NCBI GenBank assembly: GCA_013619125.1
Contig: JABXKS010000064.1
Location: forward strand, 62,001-126,000
From: Clostridiales bacterium
Lineage (GTDB): Bacteria; Bacillota; Clostridia; Tissierellales; GPF-1
Direction: 5' to 3'
Length of the DNA: 64,000 nucleotides
Shown here: positions 34,930-43,470 of the stretch, piece by piece
Numbering within the stretch: the stretch's first letter is position 1
Layout of the letters: the number at the start of each line of letters is the position of its first letter
The notes under the pieces: generated by a model
Database searches by the model: none
The model's input: only the letters and a program-made list of their open reading frames with translations
What the model was told of the DNA's origin: nothing
Program-made: the position numbers and the translations under genes

Positions 34930-35355
34930 TCGTTCTCCCCCTATACTTTGTTTATTTCTGGACAACTTATTCTAGCACTGAGAAAGTTTACCTGTCAAAC
35001 TATTTTTATTTCTGATTCTGATCAAAATTAGCGGGTACAATCATTTTCAAAGAGTTTATTGATAAATACCCACACCTTTGATGAATTTTAACCATTTAAT
35101 TACAAAATCTTCATCTCTTTTCAGACCAAATCATTTTTTATTACCCTTATGTACAAATTATCAGAATTTGTTTCTAATCTGTTAAACTGTCTTTAGTTTG
35201 TAACCAAATTTTCCTTTTCATTCTGAAAAACATACGCTATAATGAATACGCCAACAGTTTCATAAGGAAACTTTTTTTGCACTATTTATTTGTCCATTTA
35301 TACAATTCTACACAATTTATCGTTAATTTATTCTCATATCATTAGGAGGGGAACT
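34930..35355. promoter_or_regulatory. Divergent control region between the FMN lipoprotein and ndh2
   Basis: 426 bp, AT-rich, no coding frame. Leftward promoter: TTGACA (34998-34993), 18-bp spacer, TAGAAT (34974-34969). Rightward: TATAAT at 35238-35243 with a weak TTTTCA -35 at 35215-35220. The ndh2 ribosome binding site is TAGGAGGGG at 35344. The middle (35000-35210) shows no riboswitch or strong palindrome that I can recognise. Confidence 0.6.
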
Positions 35356-37218
35356 ATGAATCCGACAAAAATTGTAATTCTTGGCGGTGGTTACGCCGGA
35401 ATTAAAGCGGGAAAAGTCCTGCATAAAGCATTTCGAAAAGAGTCGAATGTGGAGATTACCTTAATTGATCGCCATCGATTCCATACATTAATGACTGAAC
35501 TTCACGAGGTTGCCGGTCATCGAACAGAACCTGATGCCATCACCGTTGATTTAAAGAAAGTTTTCCGCGGTCGCATGGTGGACGTTCGATTTGACAACAT
35601 TGAATCCATTGATTTTGAAGGCCAGAGCTTAAAGGGAGAACAAAACGAATACCCTTACGATTATCTGGTTGTTGCAACAGGCAACGAATCAAACTTCTTT
35701 GGGGTTGAAGGCGCCGAAGAAAATTCTCACACTCTATGGTCTTATGAAGATGCAGTTGGTCTTCGCGAGCATGTGGAAAACATGTATGACCTTGCGTCTC
35801 GCACTGAGGATCCTGAAAAGCGAAAAGAACTTTTGACCTTTGCAGTCTGCGGTGGCGGATTTACCGGTGTTGAAATGGCCGGCGAACTGGGAGAAGCAAA
35901 AGAACATCTTTCTCGCAAATATGACATCGACTCAAACGAAGTCAAAGTCTACAATATCGAAGCGATGGGCCGCATTCTCAACATGCTGGAAAAAGACAGC
36001 CAAGTTGAAAAGGTTCAACAACGATATCAAAAACTCGGAATCGAGCTTCTTACCAATGCGCCGATCATCAAAGTGGAAGAAAATAACTTTACCCTAAAGA
36101 GCGGTGAAGTGGTTCCTTGCCGCACCTTGATCTGGGCAGCTGGTATCAAAAACAATTCCTTTGCATCCAAGCTTGGTCTGACTGTCGGTCGCGGCGGTCG
36201 AATCCTTGTAAACGAATATATGCAAACTGCTGAATACAAAAACGTGTTCGCCGTTGGTGACAACGCAGCCTATGCGGATGATGACGGTCCAATGCCACAG
36301 ATTGTTCAAGCGGCGGAGGCTTCAGGCCACACAGCAGCAGAAAACATCATCCATATGATTCAAGGCGGAGACCTTCATACACACACGCAAAAATATGACG
36401 GATTTATGGTTTCGGTCGGATCCCGCTATGGGGTATCAGATACCCGTGGTATCCGATTCAACGGTTGGATGGCAATGTTGGTCAAACATTTAGTCAACTT
36501 CCTGTACCTCTTCTCCGTTGGCGGCGTTCGACAACTTTGGAATTACTGGCGTCACGAATTCTTCCGCGTGAAACATCGCCGATCATTCGTCGGCGGTCAT
36601 TTTGCAACGGCTTCACCGAACTTCTGGTTGGTTCCATTGCGAATTTATCTGGGCGTCATGTGGTTAATTGAAGGCTACAATAAGATTGGCGAAGGATGGC
36701 TGCAAGAAATAAAGATGGGTTGGTTGTTAACCCCTTCTCCAGTTGCCGCAGATGCAACTGCAGCGGCGACAGAAGCTGCTGAAGCAGTTGTTGAAACCGT
36801 AACTGCCGCCAGCGGAGCCGCAGAAGCAGTTGTTGAAACAGCCTCTGCCTATGGTGAGCCCTTATTGAAAAATGTACCTGGAATCATGCAATGGTTCCTT
36901 GACAATATCTATGCGCAAGCCCCTGTTTTGTTCCAAACCATGATCGTCTTGACGGAAATGGCCGTGGGCATCTTGTTGGTTGTCGGATTGTTTACTTTCT
37001 TATCATCCGCAATCAGTGTTGTCTTAACCATTGCCTTTACCTTGACAACCATGACGGACGTCAGCATTCTTTGGTTCTTCTTCGGTGGAATCGCCTTAAT
37101 TGGTGGAGCCGGAAGCACCTTCGGATTGGACTATTACATCCTTCCTCGATTGCGACTCTGGTGGAGCAAAACGCATATCGGCGGCAAGGCATATCTATAC
37201 TGGGATGAACTTGAATAA
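35356..37218 (+). CDS. ndh2: Type II NADH dehydrogenase with membrane C-terminus (Ndh2, EET type)
   Basis: 620 residues. The FAD motif is VILGGGYAG (7-15), the NADH motif FAVCGGGFTGVE (162-173), and the FAD-contacting VFAVGDNAAY is at 298-306. After about 400 residues of reductase comes a C-terminal extension absent from ordinary Ndh-2: a helix at 425-440, an Ala/Glu/Val-rich linker (464-500) with an internal repeat, and about three hydrophobic segments (523-590). This build matches the Ndh2 of Listeria-type EET, which passes NADH electrons to demethylmenaquinone. It is the first gene of an operon running to 43462. The ATG at 35356 follows TAGGAGGGG; the frame upstream is not protein-like. 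Confidence 0.92.
   Translation: MNPTKIVILGGGYAGIKAGKVLHKAFRKESNVEITLIDRHRFHTLMTELHEVAGHRTEPDAITVDLKKVFRGRMVDVRFDNIESIDFEGQSLKGEQNEYPYDYLVVATGNESNFFGVEGAEENSHTLWSYEDAVGLREHVENMYDLASRTEDPEKRKELLTFAVCGGGFTGVEMAGELGEAKEHLSRKYDIDSNEVKVYNIEAMGRILNMLEKDSQVEKVQQRYQKLGIELLTNAPIIKVEENNFTLKSGEVVPCRTLIWAAGIKNNSFASKLGLTVGRGGRILVNEYMQTAEYKNVFAVGDNAAYADDDGPMPQIVQAAEASGHTAAENIIHMIQGGDLHTHTQKYDGFMVSVGSRYGVSDTRGIRFNGWMAMLVKHLVNFLYLFSVGGVRQLWNYWRHEFFRVKHRRSFVGGHFATASPNFWLVPLRIYLGVMWLIEGYNKIGEGWLQEIKMGWLLTPSPVAADATAAATEAAEAVVETVTAASGAAEAVVETASAYGEPLLKNVPGIMQWFLDNIYAQAPVLFQTMIVLTEMAVGILLVVGLFTFLSSAISVVLTIAFTLTTMTDVSILWFFFGGIALIGGAGSTFGLDYYILPRLRLWWSKTHIGGKAYLYWDELE
36781..36839 (+). repeat. In-frame 17-bp repeat in the ndh2 linker
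   Basis: GAAGCAGTTGTTGAAAC occurs at 36781-36797 and 36823-36839, 42 bp apart, encoding AAEAVVET twice (474-481 and 488-495). A 14-residue unit in the linker appears to have duplicated. Confidence 0.7.
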
Positions 37219-37228
37219 TAAGCGGTTG

Positions 37229-37258
37229 AAAATCCTTTCGCATCTGCGGAGGGATTTT
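37229..37258 (+). terminator. Hairpin between ndh2 and eetA (possible attenuator)
   Basis: A 14-pair stem with two wobbles (37229-37242 with 37245-37258), ending in TTTTT. It looks like a leaky terminator inside the operon and would lower expression of the genes after ndh2. Confidence 0.55.
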
Positions 37259-37286
37259 TCGTGCCTATGCTAAAAAGGAGCAAACC

Positions 37287-37643
37287 ATGAAGAAAAATGA
37301 TCTCATCCTCATCTTCCTCGTCGCGGCAATTGCTGTCGGCGCCTTGATCTGGATGCAAGCATCAAAGGAACCTGAAGCAGATCGCTGGGCTGTCATCGAG
37401 TCATACGGTGAATTGGTCGAAGTGATTCCCATAACAGAATCAACTGAACGGGAAATCCGAATCGGTGATGAGGCTGTCTATAATCTTGTGATCATTTCAC
37501 AAGGCGAGGTGAACATGATAGAATCTGATTGTCCGGATCAAATTTGTGTGGAGACAAAATCAGCCAGTGAAATCGGCGATATGATCGTCTGTCTCCCTCA
37601 TCAAGTGATTGTTTATATTACCGATCAACCTGTCGAGGAGTAA
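37287..37643 (+). CDS. eetA: NusG domain II protein (EetA-like)
   Basis: 118 residues. An N-terminal membrane anchor (about 6-23) is followed by a small extracytoplasmic beta domain ending in CPDQICVETKSASE and IVCLPHQVIVYI, the signature of NusG domain II proteins (cysteines at 91, 96 and 110). In Listeria and Lactobacillus EET loci the equivalent EetA is required for electron export, by an unknown mechanism. AAAGGAG precedes the ATG. It is followed after 3 bp by the EetB-like gene. Confidence 0.85.
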   Translation: MKKNDLILIFLVAAIAVGALIWMQASKEPEADRWAVIESYGELVEVIPITESTEREIRIGDEAVYNLVIISQGEVNMIESDCPDQICVETKSASEIGDMIVCLPHQVIVYITDQPVEE

Positions 37644-37646
37644 GCC

Positions 37647-38162
37647 ATGAAATCAAACACAAAAAAACTAGTCTTTTTATCCTTACTCGTTGCCCAGGCA
37701 ATGGTGCTGAGTTGGCTTGAATCTATGATCCCCTTTACGCCTGGAATTCCAGGCGCAAAGCTGGGTCTTGCAAATATTGTCACCCTGATCGCACTTTCCA
37801 CCTTGGACTTTAAGAGCTGTTTGACGATCGTCCTTATGCGTACAACCTTGACCTCCTTTCTTTTCGGAACGGTTTCTTCTCTGCTCTATTCCTTATCCGG
37901 CGGATTGCTCAGTCTGGTTGTAATGGCTCTCATCCTAAAATTTCTACCGAAGAGTTTTAGTTTGATGGCTGTCAGCATTATCGGTGCGATCGCCCATAAT
38001 CTGGGACAATTGCTGATGGCTGCCTTGGTCATAGAGAACATCAACATTCTCTATTATTTGCCGTTCTTGATGCTGCTCGCTATTCCAACCGGTCTTTTTG
38101 TTGGAATCGTAACCCGCTATCTTCTGCCTTATCTCAAGCGATTTGGCTTTCAGTTTCAATAA
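37647..38162 (+). CDS. eetB: Gx transporter family protein (EetB-like; formerly heptaprenyl diphosphate synthase component I)
   Basis: 171 residues, about five membrane helices. MVLSWLESMIPFTPGIPGAK and LGLANIVTLIAL near the N-terminus are typical of the family long mislabelled as heptaprenyl diphosphate synthase component I. It resembles the S-component fold of ECF transporters. In EET loci EetB is the partner of EetA in the membrane. The start follows GAGGAG in the eetA end. The neighbouring polyprenyl synthase explains the old name. Confidence 0.83.
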   Translation: MKSNTKKLVFLSLLVAQAMVLSWLESMIPFTPGIPGAKLGLANIVTLIALSTLDFKSCLTIVLMRTTLTSFLFGTVSSLLYSLSGGLLSLVVMALILKFLPKSFSLMAVSIIGAIAHNLGQLLMAALVIENINILYYLPFLMLLAIPTGLFVGIVTRYLLPYLKRFGFQFQ

Positions 38163-38178
38163 ACCAAAGGAGAACCAG

Positions 38179-39147
38179 ATGCAGAATTATTGGGATCAAT
38201 TTCCCTCTATTAAATTTGAGCTTCAACGGGTACATGACTTGATGCTCCAAGAAACAGCGGATGCCGAACCCTTTATTTCCCAACCCTTGATCGAACTGAT
38301 TGAGACAGGCGGGAAAAAAATGCGTCCGGCTTTTGTTCTAATCGCTGGAAATTATGGCAAACCGGATCCAAAACGAATTCGAGCTGTCGCGGCATCGGTG
38401 GAATTGCTACATCTTTCCACCTTGATCCATGACGATATTATTGATCAATCCAAGTTGCGCCGAGGAATTGAAGCAATCCCATCCAAGTATGGCACTGATG
38501 TTGCCGTATATCTTGGTGATTATCTCTTTGCCAAGACTTTTTTGATGATGAGCCATTATCAAAAGAAAGATTCGAATACAGAAATCGCCAAAGCGATCTT
38601 TAAGATCTGCCGTGGAGAGCTCAAGCAATATCGATTTCGTCATGATACCGAACTTTCGGTTTCACAATATTTGCGAGTGATCAGCGGAAAGACCGCCGCT
38701 CTTTTTGCGGTGAGTCTCTATTCAGGCGCAATTGAAGGGGATCTTTCTCATAGAAAAGCCCATCAATTAGCCCTTTCCGGTCTTCGAGCGGGCATGGCAT
38801 TTCAGATCATCGACGATTGCCTCGATTATACCAGCAAAGATCAAACCCTTTCCAAAAGCGCGCAAAACGATATCAAACAGGGTTTTATGACACTGCCGAT
38901 TATCTATGCGTTGGAAGCCGATTCAACGGGTGAACTGCGAAAACGACTCAACGCGTCTTCGCTCACCGAGGCGGATCTGACTTGGATTCAGAACCAAGTC
39001 ATCGCATTGGGCGGCGTTGAAAAAGCGCAGTCCCTTGCCAAAAAATATACAAAAAAAGCATACGAGGCATTAAATCGCACCCCGGATTGTGAGAGTCGCG
39101 CGATCTTGCATACGGTTTATCACGCCCTGTTGGAACGCCGATACTAG
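38179..39147 (+). CDS. Polyprenyl diphosphate synthase (DmkB/HepT-like)
   Basis: 322 residues. Trans-prenyl chain synthase that makes the side-chain donor for the quinone. Both aspartate-rich motifs are present: DDIID in LIHDDIIDQSKLRRG near residue 84, and DDCLD in QIIDDCLDYTSKD near 214; GGKKMRPAFV and the KTAALF region are also typical. Chain length cannot be read. The ATG at 38179 is preceded by AAAGGAG. The gene sits between eetB and ubiD in the EET operon, so the product should be used by the UbiA prenyltransferase encoded next. Confidence 0.92.
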   Translation: MQNYWDQFPSIKFELQRVHDLMLQETADAEPFISQPLIELIETGGKKMRPAFVLIAGNYGKPDPKRIRAVAASVELLHLSTLIHDDIIDQSKLRRGIEAIPSKYGTDVAVYLGDYLFAKTFLMMSHYQKKDSNTEIAKAIFKICRGELKQYRFRHDTELSVSQYLRVISGKTAALFAVSLYSGAIEGDLSHRKAHQLALSGLRAGMAFQIIDDCLDYTSKDQTLSKSAQNDIKQGFMTLPIIYALEADSTGELRKRLNASSLTEADLTWIQNQVIALGGVEKAQSLAKKYTKKAYEALNRTPDCESRAILHTVYHALLERRY

Positions 39148-39157
39148 GAGGCATTTT

Positions 39158-40603
39158 ATGGCTTATAAAAACTTGCAACATTTCATTGAAGAATTAGAAA
39201 AAATTGGTGAACTGAAACGGATTAAAACCCTAGTTTCCGCACACCTGGAAATCACAGAAATCACCGACCGAATCTCCAAGCAAAACGGTCCCGCCCTTCT
39301 CTTTGAAAATGTGGAAGGTTCGGACTACCCGGTACTGATGAACGCTTTCGGCTCAGAAAAGCGCATGGCGATGTCCCTCGGAGTGAAACACCTCGACGAG
39401 ATTGCTGATCGCATCACCGACTACCTGGATCTCAAGCAGTATATGAGCTTCTTGGGCGCGGTAAAATCATTGCCAAAACTGGCACCTCTCACGGCGGTCA
39501 TTCCACGCAAAGTGAAGGTCGCAGAATGCCAGGAAGTTGTAGAGGACGCAAATCTTGATGAATTGCCGATTCTTACCTGCTGGCCGCAGGATGGCGGTCC
39601 TTATATGACCTTGCCTTTGGTGATCACCAAGGATCCAGAAACCGGACAGCAAAATATGGGGATGTATCGACTACAAAAATATGACAAGAACACCACCGGC
39701 ATGCACTGGCATCTGCACAAGGATGGCAAAATGATTTATGAAAAGCACCGTGAAATGGGGATTCAACGCATGCCTGTTTCCGTTGCATTCGGTTGTGATC
39801 CCGCAACGACCTATGCGGCAACGGCTCCCTTGCCAAAGATGATTGACGAGATGCTATTTTCCGGTTTCCTTCGAAAGAAACCTTTGCGCATTGTCAAATC
39901 GATCACCAACGACATTTACGTGCCCGCCAATGCGGAGTTTGTTTTAGAAGGCTATGTTGACCTCGATGAGCGGCGTCTAGAGGGTCCTTTCGGCGATCAT
40001 ACGGGCTATTATTCTCTGGCAGACGAGTACCCTGTCTTCCATGTGGAAAAGGTCACCAGAAGAAAAAATCCGGTGTATCCTGCAACCATTGTTGGAAAAC
40101 CGCCAATGGAAGACTGCTATATGGCGAAAGCTACCGAGCGAATCTTCTTGCCGCTGATGCGTCTTTTTGTTCCCGAGATCATAGATATGAACCTACCTTT
40201 GGAAGGAGTGTTTCATAACTGCGCCATTGTTTCCATCGAAAAAAAATACCCCAAGCACGCCCACAAAATTATGCATGCCCTTTGGGGACTTGGGCAGATG
40301 ATGTATACCAAAATGATTATTGTAGTGGACCATACCGTCGATGTTCAGGATGTCTCCACGGTGATGTGGAAGGTATTTAACAATATCGATCCAAAACGCG
40401 ATCTCGTCATTTCTGACGGTCCCCTTGATGCCTTGGATCATTCTTCTCCAACGGCATTCCATGGCAGTCGCTTGGGTATTGATGCAACAAAGAAAACCCT
40501 TAGCGAAGGTCATCCACGAGAATGGCCGGACGATATTATGATGGATGAGGAAATCGTGGACCAAGTCACAAAGAGGTGGGCAGAATATGGGCTTGATCAA
40601 TAA
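39158..40603 (+). CDS. ubiD: UbiD family decarboxylase (menaquinone, MqnL-like)
   Basis: 481 residues. Prenylated-FMN-dependent decarboxylase. The opening YKNLQHFIEELEKIGELKRIK and the LEGPFGDHTGYY block, with catalytic Glu/Arg region near 270-285, are family hallmarks. The close resemblance to menaquinone-type UbiD proteins suggests it removes the carboxylate of a prenylated 1,4-dihydroxy-6-naphthoate in the futalosine pathway. Its cofactor maker UbiX and the prenyltransferase UbiA are encoded directly after it. AGGAGG sits 6 nt before the ATG at 39158. Another aromatic acid substrate is possible but less likely in this operon. Confidence 0.92.
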   Translation: MAYKNLQHFIEELEKIGELKRIKTLVSAHLEITEITDRISKQNGPALLFENVEGSDYPVLMNAFGSEKRMAMSLGVKHLDEIADRITDYLDLKQYMSFLGAVKSLPKLAPLTAVIPRKVKVAECQEVVEDANLDELPILTCWPQDGGPYMTLPLVITKDPETGQQNMGMYRLQKYDKNTTGMHWHLHKDGKMIYEKHREMGIQRMPVSVAFGCDPATTYAATAPLPKMIDEMLFSGFLRKKPLRIVKSITNDIYVPANAEFVLEGYVDLDERRLEGPFGDHTGYYSLADEYPVFHVEKVTRRKNPVYPATIVGKPPMEDCYMAKATERIFLPLMRLFVPEIIDMNLPLEGVFHNCAIVSIEKKYPKHAHKIMHALWGLGQMMYTKMIIVVDHTVDVQDVSTVMWKVFNNIDPKRDLVISDGPLDALDHSSPTAFHGSRLGIDATKKTLSEGHPREWPDDIMMDEEIVDQVTKRWAEYGLDQ

Positions 40604-41459
40604 GATCCGTCAATTTGGCGAACTCGTGATGTTTTCACACACCCTGTTCTCCCTGCCCTTCGCGGCAGTATCCATGATTTGGGCGGCAGAGGGACTTCCC
40701 TCTGCCCGCGTTGTTTTCTGGATTCTCGTTGCATTATTTGCCGGTAGAAACGCGGCGAATGCAATCAATCGAGTTATTGATGCCGATTACGACAAGCAAA
40801 ATCCACGAACGGCGGGTCGCCAGATCCCACAGGGAAAAGTAAAGAAGTCTGAAGCCATTATTTTCACCATTGCTCTTATGGCTGTTTTCGTCTTCGCAGC
40901 CTATCAGCTCAATTTTCTTTGCTTTGTTTTATCCCCTGTCGCAATCGCGCTTTTTCTTTTATATTCCTACACAAAGCGATGGACCTGGGCTTGTCACATC
41001 ATTCTCGGCGCCATATGTGCAGGTGCACCCGTGGGCGCTTGGCTTGCGGTAACTGGAAAATTTGCTTTGCCCCCATTGGTTTTGGCTGCTGGGGTAACGT
41101 TTTGGATCGCGGGTTTCGATACCTTGTACGGCACCCAAGACATCGATTTTGATAAAAGCGTCGGTCTTCATTCCATCCCGGAACGATTTGGCTTAAAAAA
41201 CGCGCTTTTACTTGCGAAAATTTTTCATGTTTTTGCCTGGGGCTTTTTCTTCCTCGCCGGTGCATTGGGGGGAATTGGCTGGCTTTATCTTGTCGGCATG
41301 GGTGTCATAGCCTTTTTGCTTAGTGTTGAACACCACATCGTTGAACCTGCAGATCATGGTGTCATGAATTGGGCAAGTTATCATATCAATCAAATTGTTA
41401 GCGTCCTCTACTTTGCTGTTGCATTGCTGGATGCTTGGATGATCGGGAGGATCGGATGA
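40587..41459 (+). CDS. ubiA: UbiA family prenyltransferase (MqnP-like)
   Basis: 290 residues, about eight membrane helices. The first Asp-rich motif is NAINRVIDADYDKQNPRTA and the second YGTQDIDFDKSVGLHSIP, the pattern of UbiA and MqnP rather than MenA. It joins the polyprenyl chain to an aromatic carboxylic acid. With UbiD and UbiX beside it, the substrate is probably 1,4-dihydroxy-6-naphthoate. It overlaps ubiD by 17 bp and ubiX by 4 bp. 4-Hydroxybenzoate is the alternative but would require ubiquinone synthesis, which Clostridia lack. Confidence 0.9.
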   Translation: MGLINKIRQFGELVMFSHTLFSLPFAAVSMIWAAEGLPSARVVFWILVALFAGRNAANAINRVIDADYDKQNPRTAGRQIPQGKVKKSEAIIFTIALMAVFVFAAYQLNFLCFVLSPVAIALFLLYSYTKRWTWACHIILGAICAGAPVGAWLAVTGKFALPPLVLAAGVTFWIAGFDTLYGTQDIDFDKSVGLHSIPERFGLKNALLLAKIFHVFAWGFFFLAGALGGIGWLYLVGMGVIAFLLSVEHHIVEPADHGVMNWASYHINQIVSVLYFAVALLDAWMIGRIG

Positions 41460-42025
41460 AACCATTCATCGTTGGCATTACCGGCGCCTCAGGCAGTCCC
41501 TACGCTTGGCGTCTTCTTCAAAAATTGAATGAACAAGGCCTTGAAGTGTATGTGGTCGCTTCAGAAACTGGGATGCTGGTCTTCGAACATGAGATGGGAT
41601 TCTCTCTGGACTCGGGTGTTGCAGGATTGCACCAAGGGACCTTCCATATTGAAAATGTGAAGTCCTTCTTCTCGCCTATCGCCAGCGGATCCAGACGTTT
41701 TTCGGGTATGATCGTTTGTCCCTGCTCCATGGGAACCGTGGGGCGAATTGCCGCCGGCACTAGCGACAATCTTTTAATTCGTGCAGCGGATGTCTGTTTG
41801 AAGGAGAAGTTTCCCCTACTACTTTTGACCCGAGAAACCCCCTTGCATACCATTCATCTAGAGAATCTTTTGAGATTATCGAAAACAGGAGCGACCATTA
41901 TGCCCATCAGTCCCTCCTTTTATCATCATCCCAACTCAATCGATGAATTGTTGGATCAGATGATGGGACGAATCTTTGATCATTTGGGATTGGAGCACAA
42001 CTTCCATACCCGTTGGGAGGAGTAG
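41456..42025 (+). CDS. ubiX: UbiX family flavin prenyltransferase (MqnM-like)
   Basis: 189 residues. Makes the prenylated FMN cofactor of UbiD from FMN and dimethylallyl phosphate. The N-terminal VGITGASGSPYAWRLLQ, the CPCSMGTVGRIAAGTSDNLL segment and VCLKEKFPLLLLTRETPL are family hallmarks. ATGA overlap with ubiA and only 1 bp to the next gene show tight coupling. It completes the UbiD-UbiA-UbiX set. Confidence 0.93.
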   Translation: MKPFIVGITGASGSPYAWRLLQKLNEQGLEVYVVASETGMLVFEHEMGFSLDSGVAGLHQGTFHIENVKSFFSPIASGSRRFSGMIVCPCSMGTVGRIAAGTSDNLLIRAADVCLKEKFPLLLLTRETPLHTIHLENLLRLSKTGATIMPISPSFYHHPNSIDELLDQMMGRIFDHLGLEHNFHTRWEE

Positions 42026-42026
42026 G

Positions 42027-42737
42027 ATGCTGGATGTTCAAAATCTATCCATCTCTTTTACCGATGGCGCGATTCCGTTTTCAAATCTCTCCTTCTCTGT
42101 AAAGGAGCATGAAATTTTAACCGTCATTGGCGCCTCTGGTCTCGGAAAAACCACCCTACTAAAGACCCTGGGGGGCATTCATTCCCTTCAAACAGGCACA
42201 ATTTCTTTTAACAACGAAACCTTGTCCGTGAATCGCCACCGAATTGGATACGTCCCACAAGGGTACGGTCTCTATCCCTGGCATTCCGTGAAAAAGAATA
42301 TCGAGATCGGTAGAAAAATTCGCAAGATACCTAGCGATCCCGCCTTATTAAAAGAGATTGTCGATGGATTTGCTTTGGATCGATTGATGAACCGCTCACC
42401 GAGGCGACTCTCTGGAGGCGAGCAACAACGGGTCGCTCTTGCTAGGGCCTTCTATCTTTTGCCCGATCTCTTCCTTTTGGATGAACCCTTTTCCGCCTTG
42501 GACGAGATCACAAAGGAAACCGCCCATCGACTCTTCGATCGTGTATGGTCCAAGACAAAACCCACCACCCTGCTGGTTACCCACAGTTTGGAGGAGGCCG
42601 TTCGATTTGGCGATCAAATCCTCGTCATGCAAGACGGCAGCTATACACAACTCACCAACCCAAAAGAACCTGAGAAAAAAGAAGCGCTCCTTGCTGAATT
42701 GAGAAATCTTTTGATCAATCCGGGGGTGAGCGCATGA
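42027..42737 (+). CDS. ABC importer ATP-binding protein (SsuB/TauB-like) in the EET-quinone operon
   Basis: 236 residues. Walker A GASGLGKTT near 37, Q loop YVPQGYGLYPWH, signature LSGGEQQRVALARAF, Walker B LFLLDEPFSALD, and the H loop VTHSLEE. It belongs to the nitrate/sulfonate/taurine importer class. The ATG is 1 bp after ubiX, with GAGGAG inside ubiX, and the permease overlaps its end by 4 bp. Its place in a quinone operon suggests uptake of a quinone precursor or an aromatic compound. No substrate-binding gene is in the operon. Confidence 0.9.
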   Translation: MLDVQNLSISFTDGAIPFSNLSFSVKEHEILTVIGASGLGKTTLLKTLGGIHSLQTGTISFNNETLSVNRHRIGYVPQGYGLYPWHSVKKNIEIGRKIRKIPSDPALLKEIVDGFALDRLMNRSPRRLSGGEQQRVALARAFYLLPDLFLLDEPFSALDEITKETAHRLFDRVWSKTKPTTLLVTHSLEEAVRFGDQILVMQDGSYTQLTNPKEPEKKEALLAELRNLLINPGVSA

Positions 42738-43462
42738 AACGACATCCTTGGCTTTATGCCGTTCTGGTCGTACTCGGCATTTGGTGGCTGGGCTCCGCCC
42801 TCCTCCAATCTCCGATTCTGCCTTCCCCCCTTCGGGTTTTTGCCTTTGTCTTCTCCAGAAAAGGTCTTGTAATGGGGAGTCATTTGCTCGCCAGTGTTCG
42901 CCGCTTGGTCCTTGGAGTGGTAAGCGGACTTTTGATCGGCTATCCCTTGGGTTTGATCCTGGGCACCTATCCGCGACCCCATCACGTTCTTTCGCCCATT
43001 ATCGCCCTTTTGTATCCGATTCCCAAGACCACTTTTCTCCCCTTGTTTATGCTGGCTTTTGGCTTGGGAGACGCGCCGAAAATCGGCCTGATCTTGATGA
43101 TCATCGTCTTCCCCATCATCATTATGACACGGGATCAAGTCATGCAATTGGATCCAGAGCTTTTTACCCCCCTGATCGCTCTAGGGGCAAGCGAAACACA
43201 GCTCTTTCGGGAACTTGTGATTCCCGCGACGATTCCGCAATTGCTGTCTACCACTCGAATTTCAACCGCCACTGCGCTTTCCGTCCTTTTCTTGGCGGAA
43301 GCCTTCGGCACGAGATCCGGGATTGGATTTTTTATTATGGATGCCATGCAGCGAATCAATTATGTTCAGATGTTTGCGGGTATTTTACTCTTGGGTGTCT
43401 TGGGCATTCTCAGCTTTCAAGGAATTGACTGGATTGAAAAAAAATGGAATCGAAAATTATGA
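42734..43462 (+). CDS. ABC importer permease (SsuC/TauC-like) in the EET-quinone operon
   Basis: 242 residues, about six membrane helices, with the coupling motif LIALGASETQLFRELVIP near 155. ATGA overlap with the ATPase gene. It is the last gene before the terminator at 43472, closing an eight-kilobase operon that starts with ndh2. Its partner binding protein must be encoded elsewhere; the orphan lipoprotein at 24845-25777 is the candidate within this window. Confidence 0.9.
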   Translation: MKRHPWLYAVLVVLGIWWLGSALLQSPILPSPLRVFAFVFSRKGLVMGSHLLASVRRLVLGVVSGLLIGYPLGLILGTYPRPHHVLSPIIALLYPIPKTTFLPLFMLAFGLGDAPKIGLILMIIVFPIIIMTRDQVMQLDPELFTPLIALGASETQLFRELVIPATIPQLLSTTRISTATALSVLFLAEAFGTRSGIGFFIMDAMQRINYVQMFAGILLLGVLGILSFQGIDWIEKKWNRKL

Positions 43463-43470
43463 TAGTTTGT

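Noticed and set aside
40587-41459. Reading UbiA here as evidence for ubiquinone synthesis
   Set aside because: No ubiquinone genes such as ubiC, ubiE or ubiG are seen, and the gene sits with UbiD, UbiX and an EET module, which fits the futalosine late steps instead.
42748-43428. Long open frame overlapping the importer permease on the same strand
   Set aside because: It lies in another frame of the permease gene, which has clear membrane helices and an EAA-type coupling motif; the overlapping product is Arg/His/Ser-rich and unlike any family.
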